From positions 62,001 through 126,000 of the forward strand of contig NZ_JAVHUW010000051.1 in NCBI RefSeq assembly GCF_030954495.1: a stretch of 64,000 nucleotides of DNA, read 5' to 3'. Below, one piece after another: positions 40,241 through 49,185 of this stretch. Origin of the DNA: Candidatus Desulfosporosinus nitrosoreducens. GTDB lineage: Bacteria; Bacillota; Desulfitobacteriia; Desulfitobacteriales; Desulfitobacteriaceae. The position numbers were made by a program, and so were the translations under genes. The stretch's first letter is position 1. Each line of letters opens with the position of its first letter. The notes under the pieces were generated by a model. The model did no database searches. It had not been told where the DNA came from and saw only the letters and a list, made by a program, of their open reading frames with translations.

Positions 40241-41050
40241 TTAATCAAAGATCTTTTCGACCACACCTTTTTCTGTTATCTGAATAGCCCAAGCTCCGAT
40301 CACAAGGTAAATCAAGCCCAGCACAACTAAAGCGGCGAGATCGTTTCTGCTGGCCCAAAGCCCGCCTCCTTCGATCACACTGCGGCGAAAGGCCTGTAAA
40401 CCAAAGTTAAGCGGCATAATCCGGCTGAGAGGGTACAGCCATCCAGGCAGATATTGCACCGGAAATGTCACTCCGGATACAAAAGACATGACTACGAAAA
40501 GAGTATTTTGAGTGATGTAAGTATCGCGAAAATAGAGCATTACTGAACCGAGCACCAAAGCCTGGGTAAAAAACGCGCCTATCGTGAGCATAAGGACAAG
40601 GAAGGCCGCCGCCCAATCCATATGGCTTAAATTTAGTCCGAAGATCAAGCCTATCAGGATAATCACACTGAATTCAATCCCGACACGCATTAATCCCTGT
40701 AACCCCGTCCCCAGAAAATAGCCTTTACGGGAGGATGGCGTCAAAAGCAGTGCCTCCAGGCTTCCTTCCCGGAGTTCCGTGATTAAAGAGCGGCTGACGA
40801 TCATAAGCATCGACACAGCCAAAGAATACACTGTGCCGCCAAGCACAATATAGGAGATGTAATCTCCGGTTCCCGCGAAACCTGCGAACCGGCTGTCCGT
40901 TTGACCGGCAAAAACAAAATTGTAAGTTAAATAAGCGAACAAAACCGTATAGACTCCGCTTAAAATATGTCCTATGAAAAACGACCAGGGATATGCACGC
41001 CGCATGGTGAGATAATTCCGCCAGAACGTGGATTTAAAGGTCCTCCACAT
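40241..41050 (-). CDS. ABC-2 type permease subunit
   Basis: A 269-residue permease with six hydrophobic segments and LREGSLEALLLTPSSR in the cytoplasmic loop, typical of ABC-2 exporters. ATG at 41050 lies 2 bp after the stop codon of the regulator gene. With the 38.4-kb permease it should form the membrane channel. Confidence 0.9.
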   Translation of the reverse strand: MWRTFKSTFWRNYLTMRRAYPWSFFIGHILSGVYTVLFAYLTYNFVFAGQTDSRFAGFAGTGDYISYIVLGGTVYSLAVSMLMIVSRSLITELREGSLEALLLTPSSRKGYFLGTGLQGLMRVGIEFSVIILIGLIFGLNLSHMDWAAAFLVLMLTIGAFFTQALVLGSVMLYFRDTYITQNTLFVVMSFVSGVTFPVQYLPGWLYPLSRIMPLNFGLQAFRRSVIEGGGLWASRNDLAALVVLGLIYLVIGAWAIQITEKGVVEKIFD

Positions 41051-41052
41051 GC

Positions 41053-42093
41053 CTATTTCTCCTCTCCTGTATGGGCTTTGTCCAACAAGGGCTGGTCGAA
41101 AAACTGATTTAAATCGACCGGTACCTGTTGAATTCGCTTGCGATCTCCGGAATAGAAGACATAGTTGCCTTTGCGTTCGCTGCGCACCAGCCCGGCTTGA
41201 CTTAAGATTTTCAAATGTTTGGATACGGTTGCTTCCGCAAGATTGTACATTTCCGCCAATTGTTGCGTGCAGTAGGGGTGATAAAATACCTGCCTGAGAA
41301 TTTTCATCCGGCTCTCATCAGACATCGCGTTCATGATGCCCAGCAAATCTTGGGGGACAGCATCCGTTCGGTCCGCTCCGGGAACGCTCAGCGCGTAACC
41401 AACACTGACCGTTGACTCAAAGGTGCCCATCAAGAGGTGCGGCGCAATAAACGTGGACGGTTGGACAATAATTCTGGACAGTTCAGAGTAGGGAAAACGC
41501 CAAGTGTGCGCTTTGTAAAAAAGGATTTCCTGCTCTCGGAGAATGAAGCGGGGATGGATGGATTCCATGGCCTCAAGCGGTGCTTGGCGCAGCTTTTCCT
41601 GAAAGGTATGGACTGAGGAAATCAGCCACGGCTCTATCCGGCGCAGTTCTTTGGTGAAATATTCCTGATAATAGGCAGATAGCACGTCCGCGAATTGCCG
41701 GCGCAGGGTAGCCGGCTTACGTAAGAGGTCCCGCTGAGGTTTCGTCCATTGTTCCTTCTCAACTTCGTTGCCCTGGAGCCACAAGTCGATATGCTCCAGG
41801 GACATGACCTGCCCCATTAAGCAATAGACAAACTGCCGTTCATTTACCTCCAGGAGTTTTTCAATGCCTTCTTCAACTGAGGTTTCGCGAAAATTGCAGA
41901 TGTCGTGAAGGTCGAAAAGATTCAGCCAGTCGTTTGAGGCCTGACCCAGATCAGCAATTTGCTGCTTGAGAGCAGGAGAAAGCAAAGCCTCGGTTTCCAG
42001 GGCCCAGGTAAGCCGCTCCAGATGATGTTTAGGTTCTTGTAAAACGTGAAGGCTGGAGACCACCTCTAAAAAGGGAGAGTATTCGATGACCAC
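41053..42093 (-). CDS. ArsR-family regulator with DUF5937-like N-domain
   Basis: A 346-residue protein. Residues 1-230 have the mainly helical domain seen in DUF5937 ArsR proteins (SPFLEVVSSLHVLQEP). The C-terminal 90 residues are a winged helix, MYNLAEATVSKHLKILSQAGLV, with no metal-binding cysteine pair. It is the first gene of the ABC exporter operon and probably controls it. The start is odd: GTG 42093 has no ribosome site, while a strong GGAGGTGA lies 6 nt before an in-frame CTG at 42120, which would add nine residues. Confidence 0.85.
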   Translation of the reverse strand: MVIEYSPFLEVVSSLHVLQEPKHHLERLTWALETEALLSPALKQQIADLGQASNDWLNLFDLHDICNFRETSVEEGIEKLLEVNERQFVYCLMGQVMSLEHIDLWLQGNEVEKEQWTKPQRDLLRKPATLRRQFADVLSAYYQEYFTKELRRIEPWLISSVHTFQEKLRQAPLEAMESIHPRFILREQEILFYKAHTWRFPYSELSRIIVQPSTFIAPHLLMGTFESTVSVGYALSVPGADRTDAVPQDLLGIMNAMSDESRMKILRQVFYHPYCTQQLAEMYNLAEATVSKHLKILSQAGLVRSERKGNYVFYSGDRKRIQQVPVDLNQFFDQPLLDKAHTGEEK

Positions 42094-42320
42094 ATGCTTC
42101 TGCAGCCAGTCGTAGAGCAGATTAAGTCACCTCCATTATTTTGATTCGTCATTTGGCTAATCGTTGATTAAATTTGCTTAAAGTGTCTAAAGTATAGTGA
42201 TGTCTCTCCCGGGTGTCAAGCTGTTTTTGCGAACTAATCTAAAATAAGTTAAAATTGAGCGCAAAAAACTAGCCAGAATGTCTCCAGCAAAAACATTCTG
42301 GCTTAAAGCTATAAATTACC

Positions 42321-42388
42321 CGGTCTTCCGGAATGGGTAACATATGACAAGAAAATCATGATAATGCTCTTTATAAACAGTCTTGGTA
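42321..42388 (-). pseudogene. Remnant of an MBL-hydrolase gene
   Basis: About 68 bp match 37801-37866 inside the intact MBL gene (coding YKEHYHDF and neighbours) with several substitutions and indels. Translation gives YKEHYHDFL and then loses frame. It lies directly downstream of the intact QueG-like gene on the same strand. Confidence 0.85.
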
Positions 42389-42414
42389 AATAAAATAGCA
42401 GCTTTCAGAAGCAA

Positions 42415-43251
42415 TTATTTTTTAGGAACAGAACTTTCACAGGGAACACCTACCTGACACTTTCCACACCCATATCTCGGTTTGTATTTCTCAGCCGTTT
42501 TGTCTAAAAAACCGGAACATATTATATGATTTTTCCCCTTATCGAGGGAGATTGCCTTGACCGGACAATGCTTTACACAGGCCCCGCACATAGAACAGTA
42601 TTCATAAATGTCTTTATACTCCCGTTCATCGGGAGGCAAGTACAGCTCTGTGACAATGCTGCCAAATCTGCCTGCGATGCCTTTTTTAGTTATCAGGCCT
42701 TTGGAAAGTCCAAAGGTTCCAAGTCCACAAATATAAGCTACATGCCTTTCCGACCAATTGCTCGTGAATGCTTTGGGGTCGCCGGAATTTTGCTTGGCTT
42801 TGTTAAATCCGGTCTGGGCCCAGAACCGTTTATCCAAAGATGGGGCCAGACTCTTAAACCCTGCCTTTATTAATTCAGAGCTTAAATATTGGCAAAGCCT
42901 AACGACAAAAGCCTGGCCTTCAATTCTGCCATGTAACCATTCTTCTGAAGGCCATAACCTATCTCTTCTGTTTCCTTTTTTCACCGCCTCCGTAAAGGGC
43001 AGAAAAAAGGAGATAACGGTTCTGGATTCAGGTAACCATTCTCTGGGTTCCATAAAGTGCTGCCCTATCACTGAGGCTTCCTTCAACAAATTGAAACACT
43101 CATTATCAGCTGCGGCAAAGGCCAAGATTGGAGTTTCAAAAATTCTCATACCCTTGACCGTTTCCGACAGCGCTATTTCCTCCGGAACATAATTGTACTC
43201 TGAGTTTTGCAAAAAACCGGCCGCCATTTTGCTTAAGCTCTGTTTATCCAT
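42415..43251 (-). CDS. Iron-sulfur protein related to epoxyqueuosine reductase
   Basis: A 278-residue protein of the QueG-like reductive fold (SERHVAYICGLGTFGLSKGL) with a C-terminal ferredoxin motif, CSMCGACVKHCPVKA, and a further cysteine group in GCGKCQVGVPCE. Sequences like this occur both as QueG paralogues and as domains of reductive dehalogenases and corrinoid reactivators. It is shorter than QueG (about 380) and lacks its C-terminal HEAT repeats, so tRNA modification is unlikely. ATG at 43251 follows ACGGAGG. Electron-transfer role is inferred. Confidence 0.82.
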   Translation of the reverse strand: MDKQSLSKMAAGFLQNSEYNYVPEEIALSETVKGMRIFETPILAFAAADNECFNLLKEASVIGQHFMEPREWLPESRTVISFFLPFTEAVKKGNRRDRLWPSEEWLHGRIEGQAFVVRLCQYLSSELIKAGFKSLAPSLDKRFWAQTGFNKAKQNSGDPKAFTSNWSERHVAYICGLGTFGLSKGLITKKGIAGRFGSIVTELYLPPDEREYKDIYEYCSMCGACVKHCPVKAISLDKGKNHIICSGFLDKTAEKYKPRYGCGKCQVGVPCESSVPKK

Positions 43252-43463
43252 AAAAGCCTCCGTCATTCATTTCCAATCTAAGTCTCTAAGTCGAAGATGC
43301 CCTATTACCCTGTACGGCCCTCCAAAGCTCCCGGCGGTAATTAACCTTCGACCGGAATAGGCCGGTTTTTATGATAATTAAGTACCGCAATACCTTTCTT
43401 CTTCAAAAACTATTCCACTAATATTCTCTATTTCCTGCAAGGAATAGCCAATAAAGAAGACTT

Positions 43464-43495
43464 GATTCAGGTGGAGTTTTAACTCCATTTGAATC
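43464..43495. repeat. Near-perfect hairpin in the 43252-43761 gap
   Basis: GATTCAGG-TGGAGTT pairs with AACTCCA-TT-TGAATC; the two middle positions are G-T pairs, giving a 15-step stem with a 2-nt loop. Further GGGAGTTAGCCGC and GCGGGAGTTTTAG words follow within 100 bp, suggesting more structure. It belongs to an intergenic element of unknown role. No gene is seen in the rest of this 510-bp gap apart from the DUF134 promoter. Confidence 0.5.
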
Positions 43496-43636
43496 TTAGT
43501 CGCCCTTATCCAGGGAGTTAGCCGCTCTTAACTCACCGCTTGCCGAAGCGGGAGTTTTAGAGCGGATTAGTCAGCGGATAAAAGCAAATATCGTTAACTC
43601 CTTTATTCGCATTGAGCATCCCTTTCGGAGGAGTCA

Positions 43637-43664
43637 TTGACATCTGCCAAAAGTACAGTATAAT
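43637..43664 (+). promoter_or_regulatory. Sigma-A promoter of the DUF134 gene
   Basis: TTGACA (43637-43642) and TATAAT (43659-43664) are both consensus with a 16-bp spacer. The start codon lies 98 bp downstream. Confidence 0.85.
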
Positions 43665-43761
43665 TTTTAACCATAAGATCATATGTCAAAAACCTGAAAA
43701 GAGAAATTCTTAATCATCTTGAGAGTGGATAGGTTTAAATCTACGCAGGGGAGAACAAATT

Positions 43762-44139
43762 ATGCCAAGACCGAGAAAGTGGAGAAAAGTGTGCTGCTTG
43801 CCGGAAAGCAACCGCTTTGGACCTCTTAACACTTCAATCAAGCAGAATCATTGTGTCATGATGACCGTCGACGAATATGAAACAATACGGCTCATTGATT
43901 TGGAAGGGTTTACCCAAGAAGAATGCGCCGATCAAATGAATATCGCGCGCACCACAGTTCAGCGAATATATAACGATGCCAGAAAAAAAATTGCGGAGTC
44001 TTTGGTCAATGGCAAAGTATTAAACATTGAAGGCGGCGATTACAAGCTTTGTGACGGTCTTGAGCAATACTGCGGCTGTGGCGGTTGTGCTAAACATCGC
44101 TGTCATAAAGTTTTGCAGGAAGATCGTGAAGGTAGCTGA
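43762..44139 (+). CDS. DUF134 family DNA-binding protein
   Basis: A 125-residue protein beginning [15 protein letters not shown], the DUF134 signature. The middle is a sigma-region-4-like helix-turn-helix ([20 protein letters not shown]). A C-terminal cysteine cluster, [13 protein letters not shown], could bind a metal or iron-sulfur cluster. DUF134 genes often accompany iron-molybdenum cofactor-like NifX proteins, none of which is present here. It converges with the Hdr-like genes and may regulate them in response to metal or redox state; that is a guess. Confidence 0.9.
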   Translation: MPRPRKWRKVCCLPESNRFGPLNTSIKQNHCVMMTVDEYETIRLIDLEGFTQEECADQMNIARTTVQRIYNDARKKIAESLVNGKVLNIEGGDYKLCDGLEQYCGCGGCAKHRCHKVLQEDREGS

Positions 44140-44192
44140 TAATGTATGCTGAACGAAGGTTCTGCTGAAGGTCTGGCTCTCGCCAAACTCTT

Positions 44193-45809
44193 TTACTCCT
44201 CTAAAAACTCCAGAAAAGGCTTTTTCATACTCACGAGCGCATTGACCATAAGTTCTACTAATCCCCCGTACTGAACATTAAATTTCGCCGTCGCCTCATA
44301 AAATTCCAGAATATCCCGGATAGCTCCTTTACAGTTAGAACATGGGGCACAGACATATTTAGGCAAGTTAAAATTCTCCATAGTATCTTGAAAGGCTCCG
44401 AGGATCTGGTTAAACTTCATGCGTGAACTAACTTTATTTCTCCACTCACTAAAATTGACGGAATTCGTAATTGCGAATCCACCGCCACCCCCACAGCAGT
44501 AATTATCGACTCCATGGGGTGTCATTTCGCGAAATTGCGGACAAACAGCTTTTAAGACGTTTCGCTGAGGTTCAACAATCCCCATGCCGCGAACATAATT
44601 ACAAGGATCATGAAGCGTCACAGGAAAGTTGTTTTTTTGAGAATCGAATATTAAACGTTTACTCTTCACCATATCCCAAAGCAGAGGCAGGCAGCTTTCC
44701 ACCGGAATCTTTTGCTCGGCCTGAGCCATACGGTCGCCTACAACCATTGAAGCTTTATGGGCATGGCCGCACTCAGCAATAACAATTCGCTTGACACCCA
44801 GGTCCTTGGCGACTTTCATCTGCATCAAAGCTAATTGTTTCGCTTGAAAATCGTCATACCAGATACCGTAGTTTACATTGTCATAGCCCGCTATTTCACT
44901 GCTGAGCGTCCAGTCCAAACCGGCTTCTTCGAAAAGAATAGCAAAAGCGATAGGGTTTTCCGGCCAGGCCATATATTCACCCGCATTATGTAAGAGGAGA
45001 ATATCCGCTCCTTTTTTGTCAATCGGAAATTTAATTTTCAAACCGTACTTTTCTTCAATGTCCTCTTCTAAAAACTCAATCGTATCTAAGAAAGCAGGTT
45101 TGGTTATTCCCGTGGAGGAGCCTGTTTTCATTTGCAGTACCGTCCCTTTGGTATGCAAGGGAAGAGGGGCAATTCCCATTTCCTGACTGAAAATTTTTCG
45201 GATTTCTTTCGTGAGAATGGCATTATCTAAACCCAACGGGCAACTTTGGGCACAACGGCGGCAAAGATTGCAACGATAGGCTAATTCACCCAGCCGTGCG
45301 ACCGTCTCCCAATTCACATCAATATCCGCACCGACAAAACTACCCAAAAGCCGGCCACTTCTTGTGAAATATTTCTTAACAATTTTCCTGAGAACTTCGG
45401 AGCGGAAAATTGGACGGTATAGTTCATTTTTGCCTGAGGCTTCAAAGATATGGCAGGCGGCGGAACAGGTATCACATTTGGCACAGTATTCGAAGGATAA
45501 CAAGTACGGTTGAAGAGCCCCGTTGTTGGCATCAGAAAAACTCTTTTCCAAACCCTTAAGAAACTGATTGACAAATTTCTCCTCTTCCTCTTTTGTTTCG
45601 GGCCTGGTCAAGGTATCAATACCAACGTAGCCATCGAGCGACGTGCAAAATTTTTTCCGCCACTCAGGTTTGGGATCTGTCAATGAGGGTTCTAGGCCGG
45701 GTTTATCATAAGGCGGCAATAAAGGCATAAGCTGTTTGGGATTAACCCTAACCAATTGCTCATCCGATCGTCCCATATCCTTTGGGCGTAAATCCTTGTG
45801 ATCTATCAT
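44193..45809 (-). CDS. Heterodisulfide-reductase-like iron-sulfur protein (HdrD type), first of a pair
   Basis: A 538-residue cytoplasmic protein with two [4Fe-4S] motifs, CAKCDTCSAACH and CNLCRRCAQSCP (about residues 110-210), and two CCG-type halves in the C-terminal 300 residues: HDPCNYVRG with CCGGGGG, and a cysteine pair CAPCSNCKG. This is the HdrD/DsrK/GlpC/LutA architecture, which oxidises quinol or reduces disulfides with a noncubane cluster. No membrane subunit or dsr gene is present. ATG at 45809 follows GGAAGGAGA. It is a diverged paralogue of the next gene upstream. Confidence 0.88.
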   Translation of the reverse strand: MIDHKDLRPKDMGRSDEQLVRVNPKQLMPLLPPYDKPGLEPSLTDPKPEWRKKFCTSLDGYVGIDTLTRPETKEEEEKFVNQFLKGLEKSFSDANNGALQPYLLSFEYCAKCDTCSAACHIFEASGKNELYRPIFRSEVLRKIVKKYFTRSGRLLGSFVGADIDVNWETVARLGELAYRCNLCRRCAQSCPLGLDNAILTKEIRKIFSQEMGIAPLPLHTKGTVLQMKTGSSTGITKPAFLDTIEFLEEDIEEKYGLKIKFPIDKKGADILLLHNAGEYMAWPENPIAFAILFEEAGLDWTLSSEIAGYDNVNYGIWYDDFQAKQLALMQMKVAKDLGVKRIVIAECGHAHKASMVVGDRMAQAEQKIPVESCLPLLWDMVKSKRLIFDSQKNNFPVTLHDPCNYVRGMGIVEPQRNVLKAVCPQFREMTPHGVDNYCCGGGGGFAITNSVNFSEWRNKVSSRMKFNQILGAFQDTMENFNLPKYVCAPCSNCKGAIRDILEFYEATAKFNVQYGGLVELMVNALVSMKKPFLEFLEE

Positions 45810-45931
45810 ACTAAACTCTCCTTCCAAATATTTAACTTCCGAAATCTGTTTTTGATCGCTACATCGGCAGTCCAATAATCGAGAGCATTAGAAGGATCAA
45901 ATGATCTCTGCGGTAGGATGGTTAAACTAAT

Positions 45932-47161
45932 TCAGTGAAAAAATTGCTTCTCCTCATCTACTAAACCTAAAGCAATTTCTACTAAGGCCGTGAGATGCAT
46001 CATTTTCATGCCAAGTTTGTAATGCTTATTCATATCCACAAACTGGTCCATACAGTTATGGCAGGGAATACAGCCAATTTTCGCACCGGTAGCGACTAAT
46101 TGGTCGACTTTCGGTTTCGCTTTGACCATACGCATTTCTTTCGTTTCAGCGACGGCGCCCGCACCTCCGCCGGCTCCACAACAAAAATTATAGTTCCTGT
46201 TAGGATACATTTCGCGGAAATCCATGACCGTATTACTCAGCACATAGCGCTGAGGCTCAACAATCCCTTCTTTGCGCACCATATTGCAAGGATCATGCAA
46301 GGTTACCGGAATTGTGTTTCTAGTCTTATCTAACTTTAGCCTGCCGTCTTTAATCCAATCGGCATATAACTCGACTATATGGCGAACAGGGAACTGTTTC
46401 CCCTGCCAATAATCACGCCCAAACACTCTGGTTGAGCGGAAAGCATGTCCGCATTCCGTGACAATAATTTCCTTAGGGTTTAGCCTCTCAACTTCTTCAA
46501 ACAAGGGGCGGGAAATTGCCGCAAATTCATCGTCTTTACCGGTGAACAAACAGATATTTGTGGCATCCCAACGTTTTGAGCTGAGCGTAAAGTTTGCTTT
46601 AGCCGCGTGGAAAACATTTAAAATACTTTGCAAATCAGCCGGATAATGTTTGATCTCCCGGGCATTAAACCCAAAGAAGAAATCGGCATTAGGCACATCT
46701 AAAGGAATCTTATACGTCGGATCGTTCAGGTCCTTCTGCATCATTTCTTCGATCCATTCCAATGTCTCAAGATAATCAATTTCTTCAACGCCCATCTGGT
46801 TGCCTGTTCGCAGATGGTCATTAGCGATTACTTGCAAATAGCCGGGCGGATTGGCCACTTTTCCTCGAAAAGCCCTCGCAAGCGCGTTTATATTCACGCC
46901 CATCGGACATTCCACGGTACAGCGGTTACACATTGTACAATTCCAGATGAAGGGATCATTTTCCGCTTCTTCCCGCATACCCAGGACTACTTTGTGGATG
47001 AATTTCCGCGGATCTTGATCCTCATGCAAATTACTATAGACACAGCCGGCCGTACACATACCACAGGTCAGACAATTAGAAAAATCATAGCTATGCAATA
47101 AGACCGCCATTTCATCCCGTAAGGTTGGATCCAGACTTTTAAATCTGATGGGTTCTCTCAT
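45932..47161 (-). CDS. Heterodisulfide-reductase-like iron-sulfur protein (HdrD type), second of a pair
   Basis: A 409-residue paralogue with CLTCGMCTAGCV and CTMCNRCTVECP (about residues 35-90), then HDPCNMVRKEGIVEPQR, CCGAGGG and PCHNCMDQ. It shares the VTLHDPCN and GIVEPQR blocks with the 44.2-kb protein, so the two may form a heterodimer. GGAGGTAAG lies 7 nt before ATG. Electron partner and substrate are not evident. Confidence 0.88.
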   Translation of the reverse strand: MREPIRFKSLDPTLRDEMAVLLHSYDFSNCLTCGMCTAGCVYSNLHEDQDPRKFIHKVVLGMREEAENDPFIWNCTMCNRCTVECPMGVNINALARAFRGKVANPPGYLQVIANDHLRTGNQMGVEEIDYLETLEWIEEMMQKDLNDPTYKIPLDVPNADFFFGFNAREIKHYPADLQSILNVFHAAKANFTLSSKRWDATNICLFTGKDDEFAAISRPLFEEVERLNPKEIIVTECGHAFRSTRVFGRDYWQGKQFPVRHIVELYADWIKDGRLKLDKTRNTIPVTLHDPCNMVRKEGIVEPQRYVLSNTVMDFREMYPNRNYNFCCGAGGGAGAVAETKEMRMVKAKPKVDQLVATGAKIGCIPCHNCMDQFVDMNKHYKLGMKMMHLTALVEIALGLVDEEKQFFH

Positions 47162-47315
47162 ATTGCGCTTACCTCCGACATTTCATTAAGATTCGCAGGG
47201 CAATGGTCCTTGTCCATGACATCGGCTTTACTCAGGGCTTAAACACTTTCACTGGAAGGCTGTTGGGCAAGCCAAAAAACGGCAACTATAAATTAATATG
47301 GTTACCGCCGGTCAA

Positions 47316-47396
47316 CTAAACGTATAATATTTTGTCAGTGCCGATCAATGTCCGGGCTGCCGGGGGCAGTGCAACCGGCATTATGAAGTCTTCCAT
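47316..47396 (-). CDS. Short frame of 26 codons with a strong ribosome site
   Basis: ATG at 47396 follows GGAAGGAGGATAACC, as good a ribosome site as any here. The frame encodes MEDFIMPVALPPAARTLIG and seven more residues, then TAG. The same frame is open, without a start codon, for about 170 bp upstream. It could be a decayed gene or a small peptide ahead of the Hdr-like operon. I would not assign a function. Confidence 0.3.
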   Translation of the reverse strand: MEDFIMPVALPPAARTLIGTDKILYV

Positions 47397-47994
47397 GGTT
47401 ATCCTCCTTCCAAATACCCGGGTCCTTATTACAATGTTCACATGCATCATGATGCTGATACTCGTGCCGAACAGAGCCTGCGGATTTAGGTTGAGTTTTT
47501 GAGTGATTTCAGCAATAGGACTACCGCCAAATAGTTCATGGTCTTCATGGCAATTTATCAGGCCATCAACCGGGACCGATTGGAATACCGCTCACGATGC
47601 CAATCACTTTTTTGATACTGCTCAGTTTATGTAGCTTGGCGGAAAAATCCGTTGACCTCTCCTTCCTTTCAGCACAATCATTGCTGCAAATATTGCCACC
47701 TTGCTTGCAATTTTCGCTCTTTGCTTCTCTCCTCAACCTCAATTTTCAGGAAATAGTATTGGACCTGCTCCATTTCTTCCTGGCAGCGAATTACCTCCTT
47801 TTGGTTATCGACATATGCCCTTTTCAATTTTAATTATAGTTTCTTTTGAACATATGTCAATTACTATTATTGAGTGCTGCTTTCCTGGCACAAAAATCGC
47901 CGGCTTCAGTTCTCACTACAGTCCCGAGCCGGCAGATCATTTATATCCTTCGCTTTGTTTAATTGCCGATCAGCAAATTCCTTCCCGCCGGATA
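47397..47994. other. Gap without a recognisable gene
   Basis: About 600 bp upstream of the Hdr-like genes. On the minus strand near 47430-47590 there is a start-less frame (pieces such as ELFGGSPIAEITQKL) that may be gene debris. Otherwise nothing convincing is visible. Confidence 0.4.
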
Positions 47995-48195
47995 CATCTT
48001 GAGGCTAAAGAAAACTTGGCCGGCGCCCAAAGACACTGTCTGCGCAGGGGTTAGCAGAGCGGAGAAGCGCCGGACATGGGTATCAAGGGGCCCGAAGCCA
48101 AAGATGGCGAGAAGGGACACTCTTAGCGCATGGGTCTGCCCAGTTGCTCTGATACTTGGAAGGTATATAAGCAAGTTTATATTTTTCGATAGTAC
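47995..48195. repeat. Dispersed hairpin element, copy C
   Basis: The ends match copy B: AAAGAAAACTTGGCCGGC near 48006 and CTGCCCAGTTGCTCTG near 48130, closing with GGAAGGTATA-loop-TATATTTTTC whose loop holds GCAAGT. Between them about 100 bp include GACACTGTCTGCGCA, related to GACACTGTCTTCGCA at about 20073 in the region before copy A. The middle part is GC-rich and self-complementary. Confidence 0.65.
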
Positions 48196-48242
48196 AAAAA
48201 AATGCCTTGGGATGAGAACGTTATCTTCTCAACCAAGGCATT
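48196..48242 (-). terminator. Terminator on the minus strand
   Basis: AATGCCTTGG (48201-48210) pairs with 48233-48242, with an inner TGAGAA/TTCTCA stem. On the minus strand it is followed by a run of T residues (48200-48196 region). The nearest minus-strand gene is the acetyltransferase ending at 48526, 284 bp away; no other gene lies between. Confidence 0.8.
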
Positions 48243-48525
48243 GACTATTCTTTCACCAGCAAATTCTAAGCCTGAAACACACCGGCAATAAAGCAACGCC
48301 AACGTGCCCAAAGTACCCCATTTGCCTTGCTCTTATTTTGCCTACATCTACGGCATTTCAGCTTGCACATCTATATCCTCAGCCCCTTATTATTCCATCA
48401 TCCTATTTGTAAAAATACCCTTTAAATTAGCCATCTCTCCTTCTATGCTTTATTTATTGCCTATGAGCTTGTATGGACACTTTCTTACTGCCGATGATGT
48501 GGTCCGAAAATCCCAACTGTACAGC

Positions 48526-49071
48526 CTATATATACTGATATTCTTCTCGTATAAGCGCAAATAGTAAATTGTCACGCCAAACTCCTCTGATCTTTTGATC
48601 TTTAATAAAATGTCCTTCCTGCCTCATACCAAGTTTTTTAAGTATTTTTATTGAAGCGGCATTTTCCACATCGCACATAGCAATGATTCTATGTAAGTTA
48701 AGCTTCGCAAAACCAAATTTGATTAATGCCCTGCCAGTTTCCGTGCCAAAACCTTTTCCCCAGTATTCAGGATGAAAAAAATAGCCAATTTCTCCGGTCT
48801 CATTATCTTTGATACTCATAAGGCCATTGCCAATAAGTTGATCTATTGATTTGAGAACTATGCCTAAAACATATTTTGTTCTATCTAAATCTTCCTGAAA
48901 GCCAATTTGTTTATCCAAAGCTTTTCTTGTTTGTATCTCATCATTTGGCCCCCATGTAATATATCGCACAACTTCTTCATTTGACTTTATCCTATGGATA
49001 TCGTCGAAATCTTTATAATCCAACTCTCTTATAAATAATCGGTCCGTCTCCAGCGTTTCTATTCGAGTCAT
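48526..49071 (-). CDS. GNAT acetyltransferase, RimJ/RimL type
   Basis: A 181-residue N-acetyltransferase beginning TRIETLETDRLFIREL, with YWGKGFGTETGRALIKFG (acetyl-CoA pyrophosphate loop), HRIIAMCDVENAAS and KKLGMRQEG typical of the RimJ/RimL branch. It should acetylate an amine, perhaps a protein N-terminus; substrate unknown. ATG at 49071 is 7 nt after GGAGG; the preceding ATG lies too close to the ribosome site. Confidence 0.9.
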   Translation of the reverse strand: MTRIETLETDRLFIRELDYKDFDDIHRIKSNEEVVRYITWGPNDEIQTRKALDKQIGFQEDLDRTKYVLGIVLKSIDQLIGNGLMSIKDNETGEIGYFFHPEYWGKGFGTETGRALIKFGFAKLNLHRIIAMCDVENAASIKILKKLGMRQEGHFIKDQKIRGVWRDNLLFALIREEYQYI

Positions 49072-49185
49072 GTCCATCCCTCCTTTATAACTCACTGAAG
49101 TAGTTTGCCAGGGCACTTCCCCAAGGAGCGGGTAAATCAGCAGCACCGGTTTTAAGGCAGTGCAGCGAAGTGTACCAATTAAGAT

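Noticed and set aside
42415..43251. True epoxyqueuosine reductase (queG)
   Set aside because: The protein lacks the HEAT-like C-terminus and is about 100 residues too short.
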